DNA of 35,310 nt from Tateyamaria pelophila (GCF_019966495.1 NZ_JAIMIA010000050.1:1-35310); one strand, 5' to 3'. Positions 1-9,406 are shown, counted from the stretch's first letter. Made by a program: numbers and translations. The notes: a model not told the origin generated them from the sequence alone.

Positions 1-78
1 ACATCACGCAATTTCCTGTCGATGATCAAACTGGCATCCGTCAGGCTGTGGATCGAGTTTTATGAGTCCGCTGCCTAA
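1..78 (+). pseudogene. C-terminal end of an IS5-like transposase (cut by window edge)
   Basis: Frame 1 is open from the first base to a TAA at 76-78 and reads as 25 residues containing RNFLSMIKLASVRLWIEFYE, followed by SAA and the stop. This resembles the last residues of IS5-family DDE transposases (pattern RNFL..I.LA..R.W...YES), recalled from the family. The body lies outside the window, so it cannot be judged whether the copy is intact. A second frame is open to TGA at 63-65 (ending AVDRVL) and is less convincing. No clear terminal inverted repeat was found in 79-130. Confidence 0.45.
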
Positions 79-159
79 TTTTTTACGCCATGAGTGAACC
101 AAACCGGGGTGACATACGTACCTTTGTCAAAGCACTGAAGTGCGTGAAAGGTTTACAGA

Positions 160-510
160 ATGCGTATGATGATTTTGGCCGCTATGGCGGTCGCAATATC
201 CGGCGCGGCCAAGGCGGAGCTGGTAAAAGTCGACGATCAGCAGAAGTTCGTAACAGCTGTTGCGGGCAAGACGCTCACACGTCCTTGGGTCAAGATTAAT
301 TTGACACCCGATGGGCGCATCGAAGGGCGCGGCCTCCGCTGGGACGTCGAAGGCACATGGTCGTGGAAAGACGGCTATTTCTGCCGTGATCTCTTCTGGG
401 GCGGCGACCCGCTCGGGTACAACTGTCAGGAAGTGCAAGTGCACGGAGAACGCATCCTCTTTACGTCCGATCGGGGTGCTGGCGATTCGGCCGAATTCCG
501 GCTGCGCTGA
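160..510 (+). CDS. Small secreted protein of unknown function
   Basis: A 116-residue protein. Residues 1-19 form a short hydrophobic segment ending in a likely signal peptidase I site (SGAAKA-E), so the mature protein is predicted to be periplasmic. The mature part is rich in Trp, Gly and Asp, with the core SWKDGYFCRDLFWGGDPLGY and a closing GDSAEFRLR. Two cysteines (FCRD and YNCQ) could form a disulfide. I recall close homologues in Rhodobacteraceae that are often labelled dihydrodipicolinate reductase, but there is no Rossmann fold or DapB catalytic motif and the length is less than half of DapB, so that label should not be copied. ATG at 160 has AAAGG about 8 bases upstream. It stands alone between IS remains and a gene on the other strand. 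Function unknown. Confidence 0.75.
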   Translation: MRMMILAAMAVAISGAAKAELVKVDDQQKFVTAVAGKTLTRPWVKINLTPDGRIEGRGLRWDVEGTWSWKDGYFCRDLFWGGDPLGYNCQEVQVHGERILFTSDRGAGDSAEFRLR

Positions 511-525
511 CGGATCCGTACTCCG

Positions 526-711
526 TCAGAAATCGATCGCGATCCCTTTCTTCTCCCAATCTCCATAGCGCACGGGCTCGGGCCCGTCGCGCCCGCCCAG
601 TTCCGGCGGCAGGTCCAGCTCCTTGGCAACTTCGCGGCGCGCTTCGGCTTCGGCCAGGGCGCGCTGTGCGGCGGGCGGGAGATCGGATGGGGCGGGAACA
701 TCGTCTGACAT
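526..711 (-). CDS. DUF1674 protein, SdhAF4-like succinate dehydrogenase assembly factor
   Basis: A 61-residue acidic protein ending in RYGDWEKKGIAIDF, the conserved C-terminal signature of DUF1674 (family pattern RYGDWE.KGR..DF). Eukaryotic members (SDHAF4/Sdh8) bind flavinylated SdhA and help its assembly into succinate dehydrogenase. The bacterial role is inferred from that homology. The start chosen is the ATG at 711 (MSDDVPAPSD), preceded by AAGGAAG at good spacing; the reading frame extends further upstream but only over the rsmB coding region. It is transcribed divergently from rsmB, with about 85 bases between the two starts. The usual Arg after KG is replaced by Ile here, a minor deviation. 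Confidence 0.8.
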   Translation of the reverse strand: MSDDVPAPSDLPPAAQRALAEAEARREVAKELDLPPELGGRDGPEPVRYGDWEKKGIAIDF

Positions 712-795
712 GGTGACTTCCTTATGTGGCATCCCCTTGATATACGCCCGGCTTCGCGCCCGGCAAGCGGGTGAGCCATCAATTTCGGAGACGTC

Positions 796-2067
796 ATGAG
801 CGATTTGGGTCTGCCTGCGCGGCGCAGTGCCATCTATCTGCTGGATCAGATCATAGGCGAGGGCAAGCTGTTGCCCGAGTTGATCGGGGCGGGCGTTCTG
901 GACAAGCTGGCCCCTGATGACCGCGCCCGCGCCCAGCGGCTGACGATCGAAACACTGCGCGGGATGGAACGCGCGGATCGTATATTGCAAAGGCACCTGC
1001 AAAAATATCCGCCGCTGACCGTCCGCAACGCGTTGCGCGTCGGCACGATCGAATTATGCAATGGCGGGGCCGCGCACGGTGTCGTCAACGCAATGGTCAG
1101 CATCGTTTCCAAACACAAGCATTACGGTCACCTCAAAGGGCTTGTGAATGCCGTGTTGCGCAAGGTGGCCACGACCGGTCCCGAACAGTGGCCCAGCCTG
1201 CGCATCCCCCGTTTGCCAAAGTGGCTGCGCGGCCCGTTGGTTGATGCCTGGGGCGGCGAGGTTGTCCTGGGCATGGAATCTGCGTTTTTTGCGGGTGCCC
1301 CGTTGGACCTGACGGCCAAGGGCGATCCTTCCGACGTTGCCAAGGCCGTCGGGGGTACGGTGTTGCCAACGGGCTCCGTGCGGGTGCCAGTGGGCGCACA
1401 GGTCTCTGCGATGCCCGGTTTCACCGAAGGCGACTGGTGGGTGCAGGATGCGGCGGCTGCCGTGCCTGCGCGGGTGTTGAATGTCCAACCCGGCGAGCGT
1501 GTGCTTGACTTGTGTGCTGCGCCCGGGGGCAAAACTTTGCAACTGGCCGCAGCAGGCGCGCAGGTAACCGCCATAGATATTTCACCCGGCCGGATGGAGC
1601 GTGTCTCGCAGAACCTTGTGCGCACCAAGCTGGAGGCCGAGGTACAGGTCGCCGATGTGTTCAGCCTTGAGGGGCAATATGATGCGATCTTGCTGGATGC
1701 GCCCTGTTCCGCAACCGGCACGATCCGGCGCCATCCCGATTTGCCCTTTGCCAAGGACGGGTCGGAGTTTGCCGATCTGATCGACATGCAGGGCCGTATG
1801 ATTGATCATGCCCTGACCTTGCTCCGGCCCGGTGGACGGATGGTGTTTTGCACCTGTTCCCTGCTGCCAGACGAGGGTGAGGTTCAGGTGGACGAAGCGC
1901 TGGAACGCCATGCCAACCTGAGCGTGGACCGGGCGGCATTGGATGTTCCGGGCGTTGAACCTGCGTGGATCACCGAAGAAGGCGGGCTGCGATTGCGCCC
2001 TGATTTCTGGGCGGACAAGGGCGGAATGGACGGCTTTTATCTGGCTTGTCTGCGCAAGGCAGGTTGA
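796..2067 (+). CDS. rsmB: 16S rRNA (cytosine-967-C5)-methyltransferase RsmB
   Basis: A 423-residue enzyme that would methylate C967 of 16S rRNA with S-adenosylmethionine. The N-terminal 130 or so residues are the NusB-like RNA-binding domain (RRSAIYLLDQII...ERADRILQRHL). The C-terminal half is the Rossmann methyltransferase: the SAM loop DLCAAPGGKTLQLA, then DAPCSATGTIRRHPD with Cys304 in the PCS motif, and FCTCSLLPDEGEVQ with Cys354 of the TCS motif. In this family the TCS Cys is the nucleophile and the PCS Cys helps release product. Length is typical. ATG at 796 follows GGAG with 5-base spacing. It begins a co-directional run through purH and lspA. Confidence 0.93.
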   Translation: MSDLGLPARRSAIYLLDQIIGEGKLLPELIGAGVLDKLAPDDRARAQRLTIETLRGMERADRILQRHLQKYPPLTVRNALRVGTIELCNGGAAHGVVNAMVSIVSKHKHYGHLKGLVNAVLRKVATTGPEQWPSLRIPRLPKWLRGPLVDAWGGEVVLGMESAFFAGAPLDLTAKGDPSDVAKAVGGTVLPTGSVRVPVGAQVSAMPGFTEGDWWVQDAAAAVPARVLNVQPGERVLDLCAAPGGKTLQLAAAGAQVTAIDISPGRMERVSQNLVRTKLEAEVQVADVFSLEGQYDAILLDAPCSATGTIRRHPDLPFAKDGSEFADLIDMQGRMIDHALTLLRPGGRMVFCTCSLLPDEGEVQVDEALERHANLSVDRAALDVPGVEPAWITEEGGLRLRPDFWADKGGMDGFYLACLRKAG

Positions 2068-2141
2068 GAACGCGTGACTTGCGGTTGCGGCGGGGGTAAC
2101 GTGCTTCGAAGAACGCCCCAGAAGCGTCGAGGCAGTAGAGT

Positions 2142-3887
2142 ATGTCCACCCCGTTTGGGTTTACGGCCCGCAAGGCCCGGTTTCTGAACCGTTGGCACGC
2201 CCGTCGCACAACGCGCGCCAAGGCGGTGACGGCGTTTGTGTCCTCACCCGAACCGCGCACGATTGGCAGTTTTGCGCGGGGTCGCCAGCTTCTGGTCGGC
2301 AATTATCTGTTTGCAGGCGCGCTGGTCGAGGCGCCGGGCGTTGATCTGTGGGATGTGACCGCCCCGGATGAGGCATATTTGCAAGCACTGCATGGATGCG
2401 CCTGGATGGACGATCTGGCGGCGGTGGGCGACGCCGCAACCCGCGAACTTGCGCAGAAATGGTTGTGGGGCTGGGTTGAGCGCTATGGCAATGGACGCGG
2501 TCCGGGCTGGACGCCCGAACTGACGGGCCGTCGTCTGATCCGCTGGATCAACCATGCGCTGTTTGTCTTGCGGGGCAGCGAAACCAGCCAGTCAGACGCG
2601 TTCTATCAATTATTGGCCCAGCAAACTGTATTCTTGTCCAAACGTTGGCATGCGGCAACGCCGGGCCTGCCCCGGTTCGAGGCGTTGACAGGCCTCATTT
2701 ACGCAGGGATGGCGCTGGAAGGGATGGAGGCACTGGCCGCTCCGGCCATCGATGCACTGGCCCGCGAATGCGCCGAACAGATCGACGCCGAAGGGGGCTT
2801 GCCCACCCGTAATCCCGAAGAGCTACTGGATGTCTTCACCCTGCTCACATGGGCCGCAGCGGCGCTCGAGGATGCGCATCGTGTCACCACGCAACCGCAT
2901 CTGGATGCGATTGAACGGATTGCCCCGACGTTACGGACGCTGCGGCACTCTGATGGTAGTCTGGCGCGGTTCCATGGCGGTGGACGGGGACAGGAAGGGT
3001 GGCTGGACCATGCGCTTGCATCATCCGGCGTCAAGACGCGGCAACCGGACGGGTTGTCGATGGGCTATGCGCGGCTGAGCGCGGGGCGCACCAGCGTGAT
3101 CATTGACGCAGCCAAACCACCGGCCCCTGCCGCGAGTTTCAACGCACATGCCTCGACGCTAGCCTTCGAGCTGACCTCGGGACGCAGACCGCTGATCGTG
3201 AACTGCGGGTCGGGTATCAGTTTCGGGGCGGAATGGCGTCGGGCCGGGCGCGCCACACCGTCGCACTCCGTGCTCTGCCTGGATGGGTATTCCAGTGCGC
3301 GATTGGGCGACGCAGACCGGTCCACCGCACGTGAAGCATTGATCGACGCACCAACCCACGTTCCGATTGAAGTCAGTCAGGCACCGGACGGTTTACGCTT
3401 TCAAGGCGGTCATAATGGCTACTCCAAAACCCACGGACTGACCCATGCGCGTACACTCGACCTGACCTTTGACGGGCGCGCCATGGCGGGCGAAGATATG
3501 TTGTTGGCGATGGAAGACAGCGAAAAACGTTTGTTCGACAAGGTGATGGACACCAAAAAGCTTGCGGGGATCCCCTTTGACATCCGGTTTCATCTGCACC
3601 CCGAGGTGGACGCAGCACTTGATCTGGGTGGGTCGGCCGTGTCTGTCGCGCTCAAGAGCGGGGAAATTTGGGTGTTTCGCCATGATGGTGTTCAAACGCT
3701 TTCGCTGGACCGGGGCGTGTATCTGGAGAAAAGCCGCCTGAAACCGCGGGCGGCCTTGCAGATCGTGCTGTCGGGCAGGGCGATGGATTATGCCACGCGT
3801 GTGCGCTGGTCCTTGTCCAAAGCGCAGGAAACTGCCATGGGCATCCGCGATCTCAACCGGGAAGAGCCCGGTGTCGTTCCAGACTAA
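2142..3887 (+). CDS. Heparinase II/III family protein
   Basis: A 581-residue protein of the heparinase II/III-like family. It has an all-alpha N-terminal part (roughly residues 30-290, with TIGSFARGRQLLVGNYLFAG near the start) and a beta-rich C-terminal part from about residue 320, containing RPLIVNCGSG, and later TPSHSVLCLDGYSSARLG, the type of segment carrying the conserved heparinase II/III motifs. Family members are polysaccharide lyases. In alphaproteobacteria this copy sits predictably between rsmB and purH and no export signal is visible, so a role on an envelope or intracellular polysaccharide is possible but unproven. It lies 74 bases after rsmB and 15 bases before purH. The start at 2142 is an ATG with a weak upstream GAGG. 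Confidence 0.85.
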   Translation: MSTPFGFTARKARFLNRWHARRTTRAKAVTAFVSSPEPRTIGSFARGRQLLVGNYLFAGALVEAPGVDLWDVTAPDEAYLQALHGCAWMDDLAAVGDAATRELAQKWLWGWVERYGNGRGPGWTPELTGRRLIRWINHALFVLRGSETSQSDAFYQLLAQQTVFLSKRWHAATPGLPRFEALTGLIYAGMALEGMEALAAPAIDALARECAEQIDAEGGLPTRNPEELLDVFTLLTWAAAALEDAHRVTTQPHLDAIERIAPTLRTLRHSDGSLARFHGGGRGQEGWLDHALASSGVKTRQPDGLSMGYARLSAGRTSVIIDAAKPPAPAASFNAHASTLAFELTSGRRPLIVNCGSGISFGAEWRRAGRATPSHSVLCLDGYSSARLGDADRSTAREALIDAPTHVPIEVSQAPDGLRFQGGHNGYSKTHGLTHARTLDLTFDGRAMAGEDMLLAMEDSEKRLFDKVMDTKKLAGIPFDIRFHLHPEVDAALDLGGSAVSVALKSGEIWVFRHDGVQTLSLDRGVYLEKSRLKPRAALQIVLSGRAMDYATRVRWSLSKAQETAMGIRDLNREEPGVVPD

Positions 3888-3902
3888 AAGGACTACTGCC
3901 AA

Positions 3903-5486
3903 ATGACCGACCTTGCCCCGCTGCGCCGCGCGCTTCTTTCCGTATCTGACAAATCGGGTTTGGTGGACTTCGCCACTGCGCTGGCAGGTCAAGGGGTCGA
4001 ATTGTTGAGCACGGGCGGGACGGCCAAGGCACTGCGGGCGGCAGGCCTTGCGGTCAAGGACGTGTCGGATGTGACGGGCTTTCCCGAGATGATGGATGGC
4101 CGGGTCAAGACACTGCACCCGGTCGTGCATGGCGGCTTGCTGGCGCTGCGCGACAATGACGAGCATGTGGCGGCGATGGATGCGCATGGCATCGGCCCCA
4201 TCGATCTGGTGGTCGTGAACTTGTACCCGTTCGAAGAGACCGTCGCCAAAGGCGCGCCCTACGCCGAGGTGATCGAGAATATCGACATCGGTGGCCCGGC
4301 GATGATCCGGTCCGCCGCCAAGAACCACGGATTTGTGACCGTGGTGGTGGATGTTGAGGATTACGGCGACGTACTGGCGGAACTGGCCGCACATGACGGG
4401 CAAACCCGCTATGCCTTGCGCCAGCGTTTGGCGCAGGCGGCTTATGCCCGTACCGCCGCCTATGACACCGCCGTCAGTACGTGGATGGCGGGCGAAGTTG
4501 ACGGCACGCCACGCCGCCGGACCTTTGGCGGGGCCCTCACGCAGACCCTGCGTTATGGCGAAAACCCGCATCAGGGGGCTGCGTTTTATACCGATGGTAC
4601 TGACCGGCCCGGCGTGGCGACGGCGACCCAGCATCAGGGCAAGGAACTGAGCTATAACAACATCAACGACACCGATGCGGCGTTCGAACTGGTGAGTGAA
4701 TTTGCAGGGCAAGGCCCTACATGTGCCATCATCAAGCACGCAAACCCCTGTGGCGTGGCGACAAGCGGAACGCTGGCCGAAGCCTACGGACGGGCGTTTG
4801 ATTGTGACCGCACCAGCGCCTTTGGTGGCATTATCGCGCTGAACCAGCCGCTGGATGCGGCCACGGCCCGCGAGATCACAGGGATATTCACCGAAGTTGT
4901 CATCGCGCCGGGCGCAAGTGATGAGGCCCGTGAAATCTTTGCCGCGAAAAAGAACCTGCGCCTGCTGACGACCGTTGGGCTGGGCGATCCCGCGCGGGCG
5001 GCTTTGGCTTTCAAACAGGTGTCGGGCGGGTTTCTGGTGCAGGACAAGGATGTCGGCAAGATCACCCGCGATGACCTCAAAGTGGTGACTAAACGCGCGC
5101 CGTCGGATCAGGAGCTGAGCGATATGCTGTTTGCGTGGACGGTTGCGAAACATGTCAAATCCAACGCGATCATCTACGTCAAGGACGGCGCGACCGTCGG
5201 TGTGGGCGCAGGACAGATGAGCCGGGTGGACAGCACGCGTATCGCGGCGCGCAAGGCGCAGGACATGGCCGACGTGATGGGATTGCCGGCACCGCTGACT
5301 CAAGGGTCTGTCGTCGCCTCGGACGCATTCTTTCCCTTTGCCGACGGTCTGATCACCGCTGCCGAAGCCGGGGCCACGGCCCTGATCCAGCCGGGCGGGT
5401 CGATGCGCGACGATGAGGTGATTGCCGCCGCTGACGATGCAGGTCTTGCGATGATCTTTACGGGCATGCGCCATTTCCGGCATTGA
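3903..5486 (+). CDS. purH: Bifunctional AICAR formyltransferase / IMP cyclohydrolase PurH
   Basis: A 527-residue enzyme for the last two steps of de novo purine synthesis: formylation of AICAR with 10-formyl-THF, then ring closure to IMP. The N-terminal MGS-fold cyclohydrolase domain begins [15 protein letters not shown] and has the STGGTAKAL loop and [16 protein letters not shown]. The transformylase domain includes [14 protein letters not shown], then [11 protein letters not shown] with the catalytic Lys-His pair, and ends in the family-typical [11 protein letters not shown]. Full length with no lesions. AAAAGG precedes ATG 3903. Only 7 bases separate its stop from lspA, so the two are probably co-transcribed. 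Confidence 0.97.
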   Translation: MTDLAPLRRALLSVSDKSGLVDFATALAGQGVELLSTGGTAKALRAAGLAVKDVSDVTGFPEMMDGRVKTLHPVVHGGLLALRDNDEHVAAMDAHGIGPIDLVVVNLYPFEETVAKGAPYAEVIENIDIGGPAMIRSAAKNHGFVTVVVDVEDYGDVLAELAAHDGQTRYALRQRLAQAAYARTAAYDTAVSTWMAGEVDGTPRRRTFGGALTQTLRYGENPHQGAAFYTDGTDRPGVATATQHQGKELSYNNINDTDAAFELVSEFAGQGPTCAIIKHANPCGVATSGTLAEAYGRAFDCDRTSAFGGIIALNQPLDAATAREITGIFTEVVIAPGASDEAREIFAAKKNLRLLTTVGLGDPARAALAFKQVSGGFLVQDKDVGKITRDDLKVVTKRAPSDQELSDMLFAWTVAKHVKSNAIIYVKDGATVGVGAGQMSRVDSTRIAARKAQDMADVMGLPAPLTQGSVVASDAFFPFADGLITAAEAGATALIQPGGSMRDDEVIAAADDAGLAMIFTGMRHFRH

Positions 5487-5493
5487 CCATACC

Positions 5494-5970
5494 ATGAAGC
5501 TTTTGTCTGCCATTGCTGTCGTTTCTTTTGCGCTGGATCAGATCAGCAAGTATCTGGTGATCCATGTCCTGGGTGTGTCAGCATCGTACCAGATCGACGT
5601 GCTGCCGCCGCTGTTGCGGTTTCGCTATGGCGAAAATCGGGGCATCAACTTCGGTCTCTTTGGGGATGGCGCGAGTGTCTGGCTGCTGATCTTGGTCGCT
5701 TTGGCCATTTGCCTCGGCGTTTTGTATTGGCTCTGGCGCTATCCGCAGCCGCGTCTGGCACAAGCCAGTGCCGGTCTGCTGATCGGCGGGGCTCTGGCCA
5801 ACGTCTTTGACCGGCTGATCTATGGGTATGTGCTGGATTTCCTGAACATGTCCTGCTGTGGGATCGAAAATCCGTTTGTGTTCAACGTGGCGGACATCTT
5901 CATATTTGCGGGGGCGTTGGGGTTGGTATTCTTTGGCCATGACCCAAAGGCGTCGAAAAAGGGCACGTGA
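5494..5970 (+). CDS. lspA: Lipoprotein signal peptidase (signal peptidase II)
   Basis: A 158-residue inner-membrane aspartyl protease that cleaves the signal peptide of lipidated prolipoproteins. Hydrophobic segments lie near residues 5-25, 61-80, 90-108 and 130-148, the expected four-TM layout. Conserved blocks are present: DQISKY near the N-terminus (Asp15), [29 protein letters not shown] and [11 protein letters not shown]. The catalytic pair should be Asp115 (VLDF) and Asp134 (NVAD). Asp106/Arg107 is the conserved DR. It lies 7 bases after purH and 48 bases ahead of a gene encoding a lipoprotein, one of its likely substrates. Confidence 0.95.
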   Translation: MKLLSAIAVVSFALDQISKYLVIHVLGVSASYQIDVLPPLLRFRYGENRGINFGLFGDGASVWLLILVALAICLGVLYWLWRYPQPRLAQASAGLLIGGALANVFDRLIYGYVLDFLNMSCCGIENPFVFNVADIFIFAGALGLVFFGHDPKASKKGT

Positions 5971-6018
5971 CAAGGCGGGCCAAGCTGCGATAATGCTGCC
6001 CAAACGAGGAGATTTCGG

Positions 6019-6519
6019 ATGCGTATCATCGCATGTGCCCTGATTGCTGTGACCTTTCTCGCCGCTTGCGAGAACAATGGCCTGCGACAGGTGACGTCCA
6101 GAGGTGATGGGCCGGACGAATTCATCGTCGTGCCGTCCAAGCCGCTGGAGGAGCCGACGAGCTTTACCGCGCTCCCCGCACCGACACCCGGTGGCATCAA
6201 CCGAACGGATCAACTGCCGCTGCAGGAAAGCGTTGAAAAGCTTGGGGGGCAGCGTGGGTCGCCCACGGCGCCGATACCGGCGCGGGATGCGGCATTGGTC
6301 AACCGGGCCAGCCGGTTCGGTGTTGACCCCGGTATCCGCGCGTCACTGGCGGAGCAAGATGCTGAATTTCGCCGGCGACAGTCACGCCTGACTCAAATCC
6401 GGCTCTTCCCCGAGGATCTGTATAACCGGGCCTATCGTCGCGAAGCGTTGGATCCCGGCCGAACGGCACAGATCTATCGTCGCGCCGGCGTTCCGACACC
6501 AACTGCACCACCGCGCTAA
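6019..6519 (+). CDS. DUF3035 lipoprotein (BamF-like)
   Basis: A 166-residue predicted lipoprotein. The signal peptide ends in a lipobox, LAAC, with Cys16 as the lipidated residue. After it comes a Pro-rich region with DEFIVVPSKPLEEP, the conserved entry motif of DUF3035, then a charged helical C-terminus (EFRRRQSRLTQIRLFPEDLYNRAYRREALDP). DUF3035 includes proteins named BamF, a BAM-complex lipoprotein described in Caulobacter; the link here is by family only. ATG 6019 has GAGGAGA upstream. The position directly after lspA and before two exported M16 peptidases suggests an envelope-maintenance cluster. Confidence 0.82.
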   Translation: MRIIACALIAVTFLAACENNGLRQVTSRGDGPDEFIVVPSKPLEEPTSFTALPAPTPGGINRTDQLPLQESVEKLGGQRGSPTAPIPARDAALVNRASRFGVDPGIRASLAEQDAEFRRRQSRLTQIRLFPEDLYNRAYRREALDPGRTAQIYRRAGVPTPTAPPR

Positions 6520-6626
6520 CGCGAGTGATTGGTTCGCGGCTTTTCGCTCACGTTTACGCTAGTAGTGCTTGAATAGGGGCTTTGTCCTCGTATCTCGCTC
6601 TTGACTGCAATGACACAGGATTTGCT

Positions 6627-7976
6627 ATGACCCGTTTACGTGTTGCCCTAGCCGGGCTGGCCATGAGCCTTGTTGCGCTGCCGTTTGCCGCGTACGCGGC
6701 CGATGATGGTGTCACGACTTTTGAACTTGAGAACGGCATGCAGGTCGTCGTGGTCGAAGACCATCGCGCGCCTGTCGTCCAGCATATGGTCTGGTACCGT
6801 GCCGGATCTGCTGATGAGCCAAAGGGGTCGTCCGGTGTCGCGCATTTTCTGGAACACCTGCTGTTCAAGGCGACAGATACGCTTGCCGAGGGCGAGTTGT
6901 CCGCAACGGTTGCGGCCAATGGCGGGCGCGACAATGCCTTTACCAGCTACGATTACACCGCTTATTTTCAGCGCGTCGCCGCCGACCGTCTGGACCTGAT
7001 GATGAAGATGGAAGCAGACCGGATGCGCAATATTCGCCTCACGCCTGCCAATATCGCGACCGAACGCAACGTGATCATCGAAGAACGTAACCAACGCACC
7101 GAAAACAGCCCGCGTGCCTTGTTCAACGAACAGTTACGTGCGTCCCAATACCTCAACCACCGTTATGGCGTGCCGATCATCGGCTGGCGGCATGAGATGG
7201 AAACGCTTGATCTGGAGGATGCGGAAGCATTCTATGACACGTATTACTACCCCAACAACGCGGTCCTCGTCGTTTCCGGTGATGTTGATCCGGAAGAGGT
7301 ACGCGTTCTGGCGGAAAAGCACTACGGCGCGATCCCGGCCAATCCGGATCTGCCGGCACGTGTGCGGACAGAAGAGCCCCCTCAGACTGCTGAACGCCGC
7401 CTGATCTTTCGCGATCCGCGCGTGGCCCAACCCTATGTCAGCCGGTCCTATCTCGCGCCGGAGCGCGACAGCGGCGATCAGACCATGGGCGCGGCTTTGA
7501 CCTTGCTGGCCCAGGTGCTTGGCGGCGGGACCACCAGTTACTTCGCTGACAAACTGCAATTCGAGAGCCAGAAAGCGGTATATTCGGCGGCTTTTTACCG
7601 GGGCGTGTCTCTGGATGACACGACCTTTAACGTGTTCATTGTCCCGACGCCGGGCGTGAGCCTGCAAGAGGCCGAAGATGCGATGGATGCAACCCTCGCC
7701 CAGTTCATGGAGGACGGCGTCGATCCCGAACAGCTTGAACGGATCAAGTATCAGTTGCGCGCCAGTGAAATTTACGGCCGTGACGATGTGGACAGGATTG
7801 CCAACCGTTACGGACAAGCGTTGTCGTCAGGCCTGACCGTTGAGGATGTTCAAAGCTGGCCTGACATTCTGCAAGCCGTGACACCCGACGATATCATGGC
7901 TGCGGCCCGTCTGGTTCTGAACCGCGAAGCATCTGTGACCGGTTGGTTGATGCGCGAAGAAGAGGTGACTCAATGA
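6627..7976 (+). CDS. Zinc-dependent M16B family peptidase, catalytic subunit
   Basis: A 449-residue exported metallopeptidase. Residues 1-25 are a signal peptide (FAAYAADDG, cleavage after AYA). The inverted zinc motif HFLEH occupies residues 73-77 (His73, Glu76 base, His77), and the distal Glu ligand is in NVIIEER (about Glu152). The start is ATG 6627, preceded by ACAGGA with a 6-base gap; the frame is open upstream but lacks a signal peptide there. Its stop overlaps the start of the next gene, a second M16 protein without the zinc motif. In known heterodimeric M16B pairs one subunit carries the active site and the other closes the chamber. It probably degrades peptides in the periplasm. Confidence 0.93.
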   Translation: MTRLRVALAGLAMSLVALPFAAYAADDGVTTFELENGMQVVVVEDHRAPVVQHMVWYRAGSADEPKGSSGVAHFLEHLLFKATDTLAEGELSATVAANGGRDNAFTSYDYTAYFQRVAADRLDLMMKMEADRMRNIRLTPANIATERNVIIEERNQRTENSPRALFNEQLRASQYLNHRYGVPIIGWRHEMETLDLEDAEAFYDTYYYPNNAVLVVSGDVDPEEVRVLAEKHYGAIPANPDLPARVRTEEPPQTAERRLIFRDPRVAQPYVSRSYLAPERDSGDQTMGAALTLLAQVLGGGTTSYFADKLQFESQKAVYSAAFYRGVSLDDTTFNVFIVPTPGVSLQEAEDAMDATLAQFMEDGVDPEQLERIKYQLRASEIYGRDDVDRIANRYGQALSSGLTVEDVQSWPDILQAVTPDDIMAAARLVLNREASVTGWLMREEEVTQ

Positions 7977-9292
7977 CCCGTTTTATCGCTGCGATGATGG
8001 TGGCATTTATTGCCGCTTTTCCCGCCTATGCTGAAACCAAGATCGAAGAGGTCGTGAGCCCCGGCGGCATCACTGCCTGGCTGGTGCAAGAGCCATCAAT
8101 TCCGTTCACAGCGCTTGAGTTGCGGTTCCGTGGCGGTGCATCGCTGGATGCGCCGGGCAAACGCGGTGCGATCAATTTGATGACGGGTTTGCTGGAAGAG
8201 GGTGCTGGTGATCTTGACGCGCGCGGGTTTGCCCGTGCGCAGGAGAGCCTCGCCGCGAGCTTTTCCTATCGCGCGGGAGAAGACTCGCTGGCTGTATCGG
8301 CGAAGTTCCTGACGGAAAACCGGGATGAAGCCGTTGCCCTGTTGCGATCTTCCATCATCGAACCGACCTTTGAGCAAGAGGCGATTGACCGTGTCCGCGA
8401 ACAGGTCCTGTCAAGCCTGCGCTCCGACGCAAAGGATCCCGACAAGATCGCACGGGCGGCCTTTGACGCAATGGCCTTTGGTGATCATCCCTATGCCTCG
8501 CAATTTGACGGCACGATCGACAGTGTCACGGCATTGACGCGCGATGACATTCTGGAAGCCCACGCTGCGGTCTTTGCAAAGGATCGGCTTTATGTGGGAG
8601 CCGTTGGCGACATCACGCCGGAAGAATTGGGTCCGTTGCTGGATGATCTGCTTGGCGCGTTGCCCGAAATCGGGGCGCCACAGCCCGAAGCGGCGGACAT
8701 TTTGATAAAGGGCGGTACGACCGTCATTCCCTTCGACACGCCACAGTCCGTGGCCATTTTCGGCCAGCGGGGCATTCAGCAGAGCGATACTGATTTCTTT
8801 GCGGCCCGACTGTTGAACCAGATTGTCGGTGCGGGCGGTTTCGAGAGCCGTTTGATGCAAGAGGTTCGGGAAAAACGCGGGCTGACCTACGGTGTCTACT
8901 CCTATCTGGTGCCGCAGGATCATGCCGCGACCCTTCAGGGTCAGGTGGCGTCGGCGAATGATCGTATTGCGGAAGCTGTGGCGGTTATTCGTGACGAATG
9001 GGCCAAGGCCGCGGCAGAAGGTGTCACCCAGGAAGAACTTGATGCCGCCAAGACCTATGTCACTGGCTCCTATCCGTTGCGGTTCGACGGCAACGGGCCG
9101 ATCGCAAAGATCATGGTTGGAATGCAGATGCTGGGCTTGCCGATTGATTACATCCCGACCCGCAATGACAAGGTTGAAGCTGTGACACTGGACGATGTGC
9201 AGCGCGTGGCCGCCGAGTTGCTGGATGCAGACAGCCTGCATTTCGTAATTGTCGGTGAACCCGTCGGGCTGGAAAGTACTGTCGCGAATTGA
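7973..9292 (+). CDS. M16B family peptidase-like partner lacking the zinc motif
   Basis: A 439-residue exported protein with signal peptide residues 1-20 (AAFPAYA-E). Where the catalytic partner has HxxEH, this one reads INLMTGLLEEGAGDLDARG, so neither zinc His is present. The C-terminal half keeps EVREKRGLTYGVYSYL, the Arg...Tyr substrate-binding element typical of non-catalytic M16 halves. Its ATG overlaps the stop of the preceding gene (ATGA), which supports coupled translation in a 1:1 ratio. The best reading is the R/Y subunit of a heterodimeric M16B peptidase. The operon ends in a hairpin terminator just downstream. Confidence 0.92.
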   Translation: MTRFIAAMMVAFIAAFPAYAETKIEEVVSPGGITAWLVQEPSIPFTALELRFRGGASLDAPGKRGAINLMTGLLEEGAGDLDARGFARAQESLAASFSYRAGEDSLAVSAKFLTENRDEAVALLRSSIIEPTFEQEAIDRVREQVLSSLRSDAKDPDKIARAAFDAMAFGDHPYASQFDGTIDSVTALTRDDILEAHAAVFAKDRLYVGAVGDITPEELGPLLDDLLGALPEIGAPQPEAADILIKGGTTVIPFDTPQSVAIFGQRGIQQSDTDFFAARLLNQIVGAGGFESRLMQEVREKRGLTYGVYSYLVPQDHAATLQGQVASANDRIAEAVAVIRDEWAKAAAEGVTQEELDAAKTYVTGSYPLRFDGNGPIAKIMVGMQMLGLPIDYIPTRNDKVEAVTLDDVQRVAAELLDADSLHFVIVGEPVGLESTVAN

Positions 9293-9318
9293 AGCGCAAA
9301 TGCGCTACACGATGTTTT

Positions 9319-9349
9319 GCACCCGCCTTTGGCGGGTGCGTTCGTTTTG
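9319..9349 (+). terminator. Rho-independent terminator of the M16 operon
   Basis: GCACCCGCC (9319-9327), loop TTT, GGCGGGTGC (9331-9339): a perfect 9-bp GC-rich stem followed by the T-rich run GTTCGTTTT. It begins 27 bases after the second M16 stop codon. A second short palindrome, GGGGCTCTGCCCC (9349-9361), and GGCGC-CAAA-GCGCC (9363-9376) follow and may serve the converging aldehyde dehydrogenase transcript. Confidence 0.85.
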
Positions 9350-9406
9350 GGGCTCTGCCCCCGGCGCCAAAGCGCCTCCCCCGGGATTTTCCGGAACAGA
9401 GAAGGG

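Noticed and set aside
160-510. Dihydrodipicolinate reductase
   Set aside because: Too short and without a nucleotide-binding motif; a signal peptide argues for export.
3393-5513. Long open frame on the minus strand (about 700 codons) opposite purH
   Set aside because: It mirrors the PurH codons, its translation is rich in His, Arg and Gln with no family motif, and PurH is unmistakable on the plus strand.
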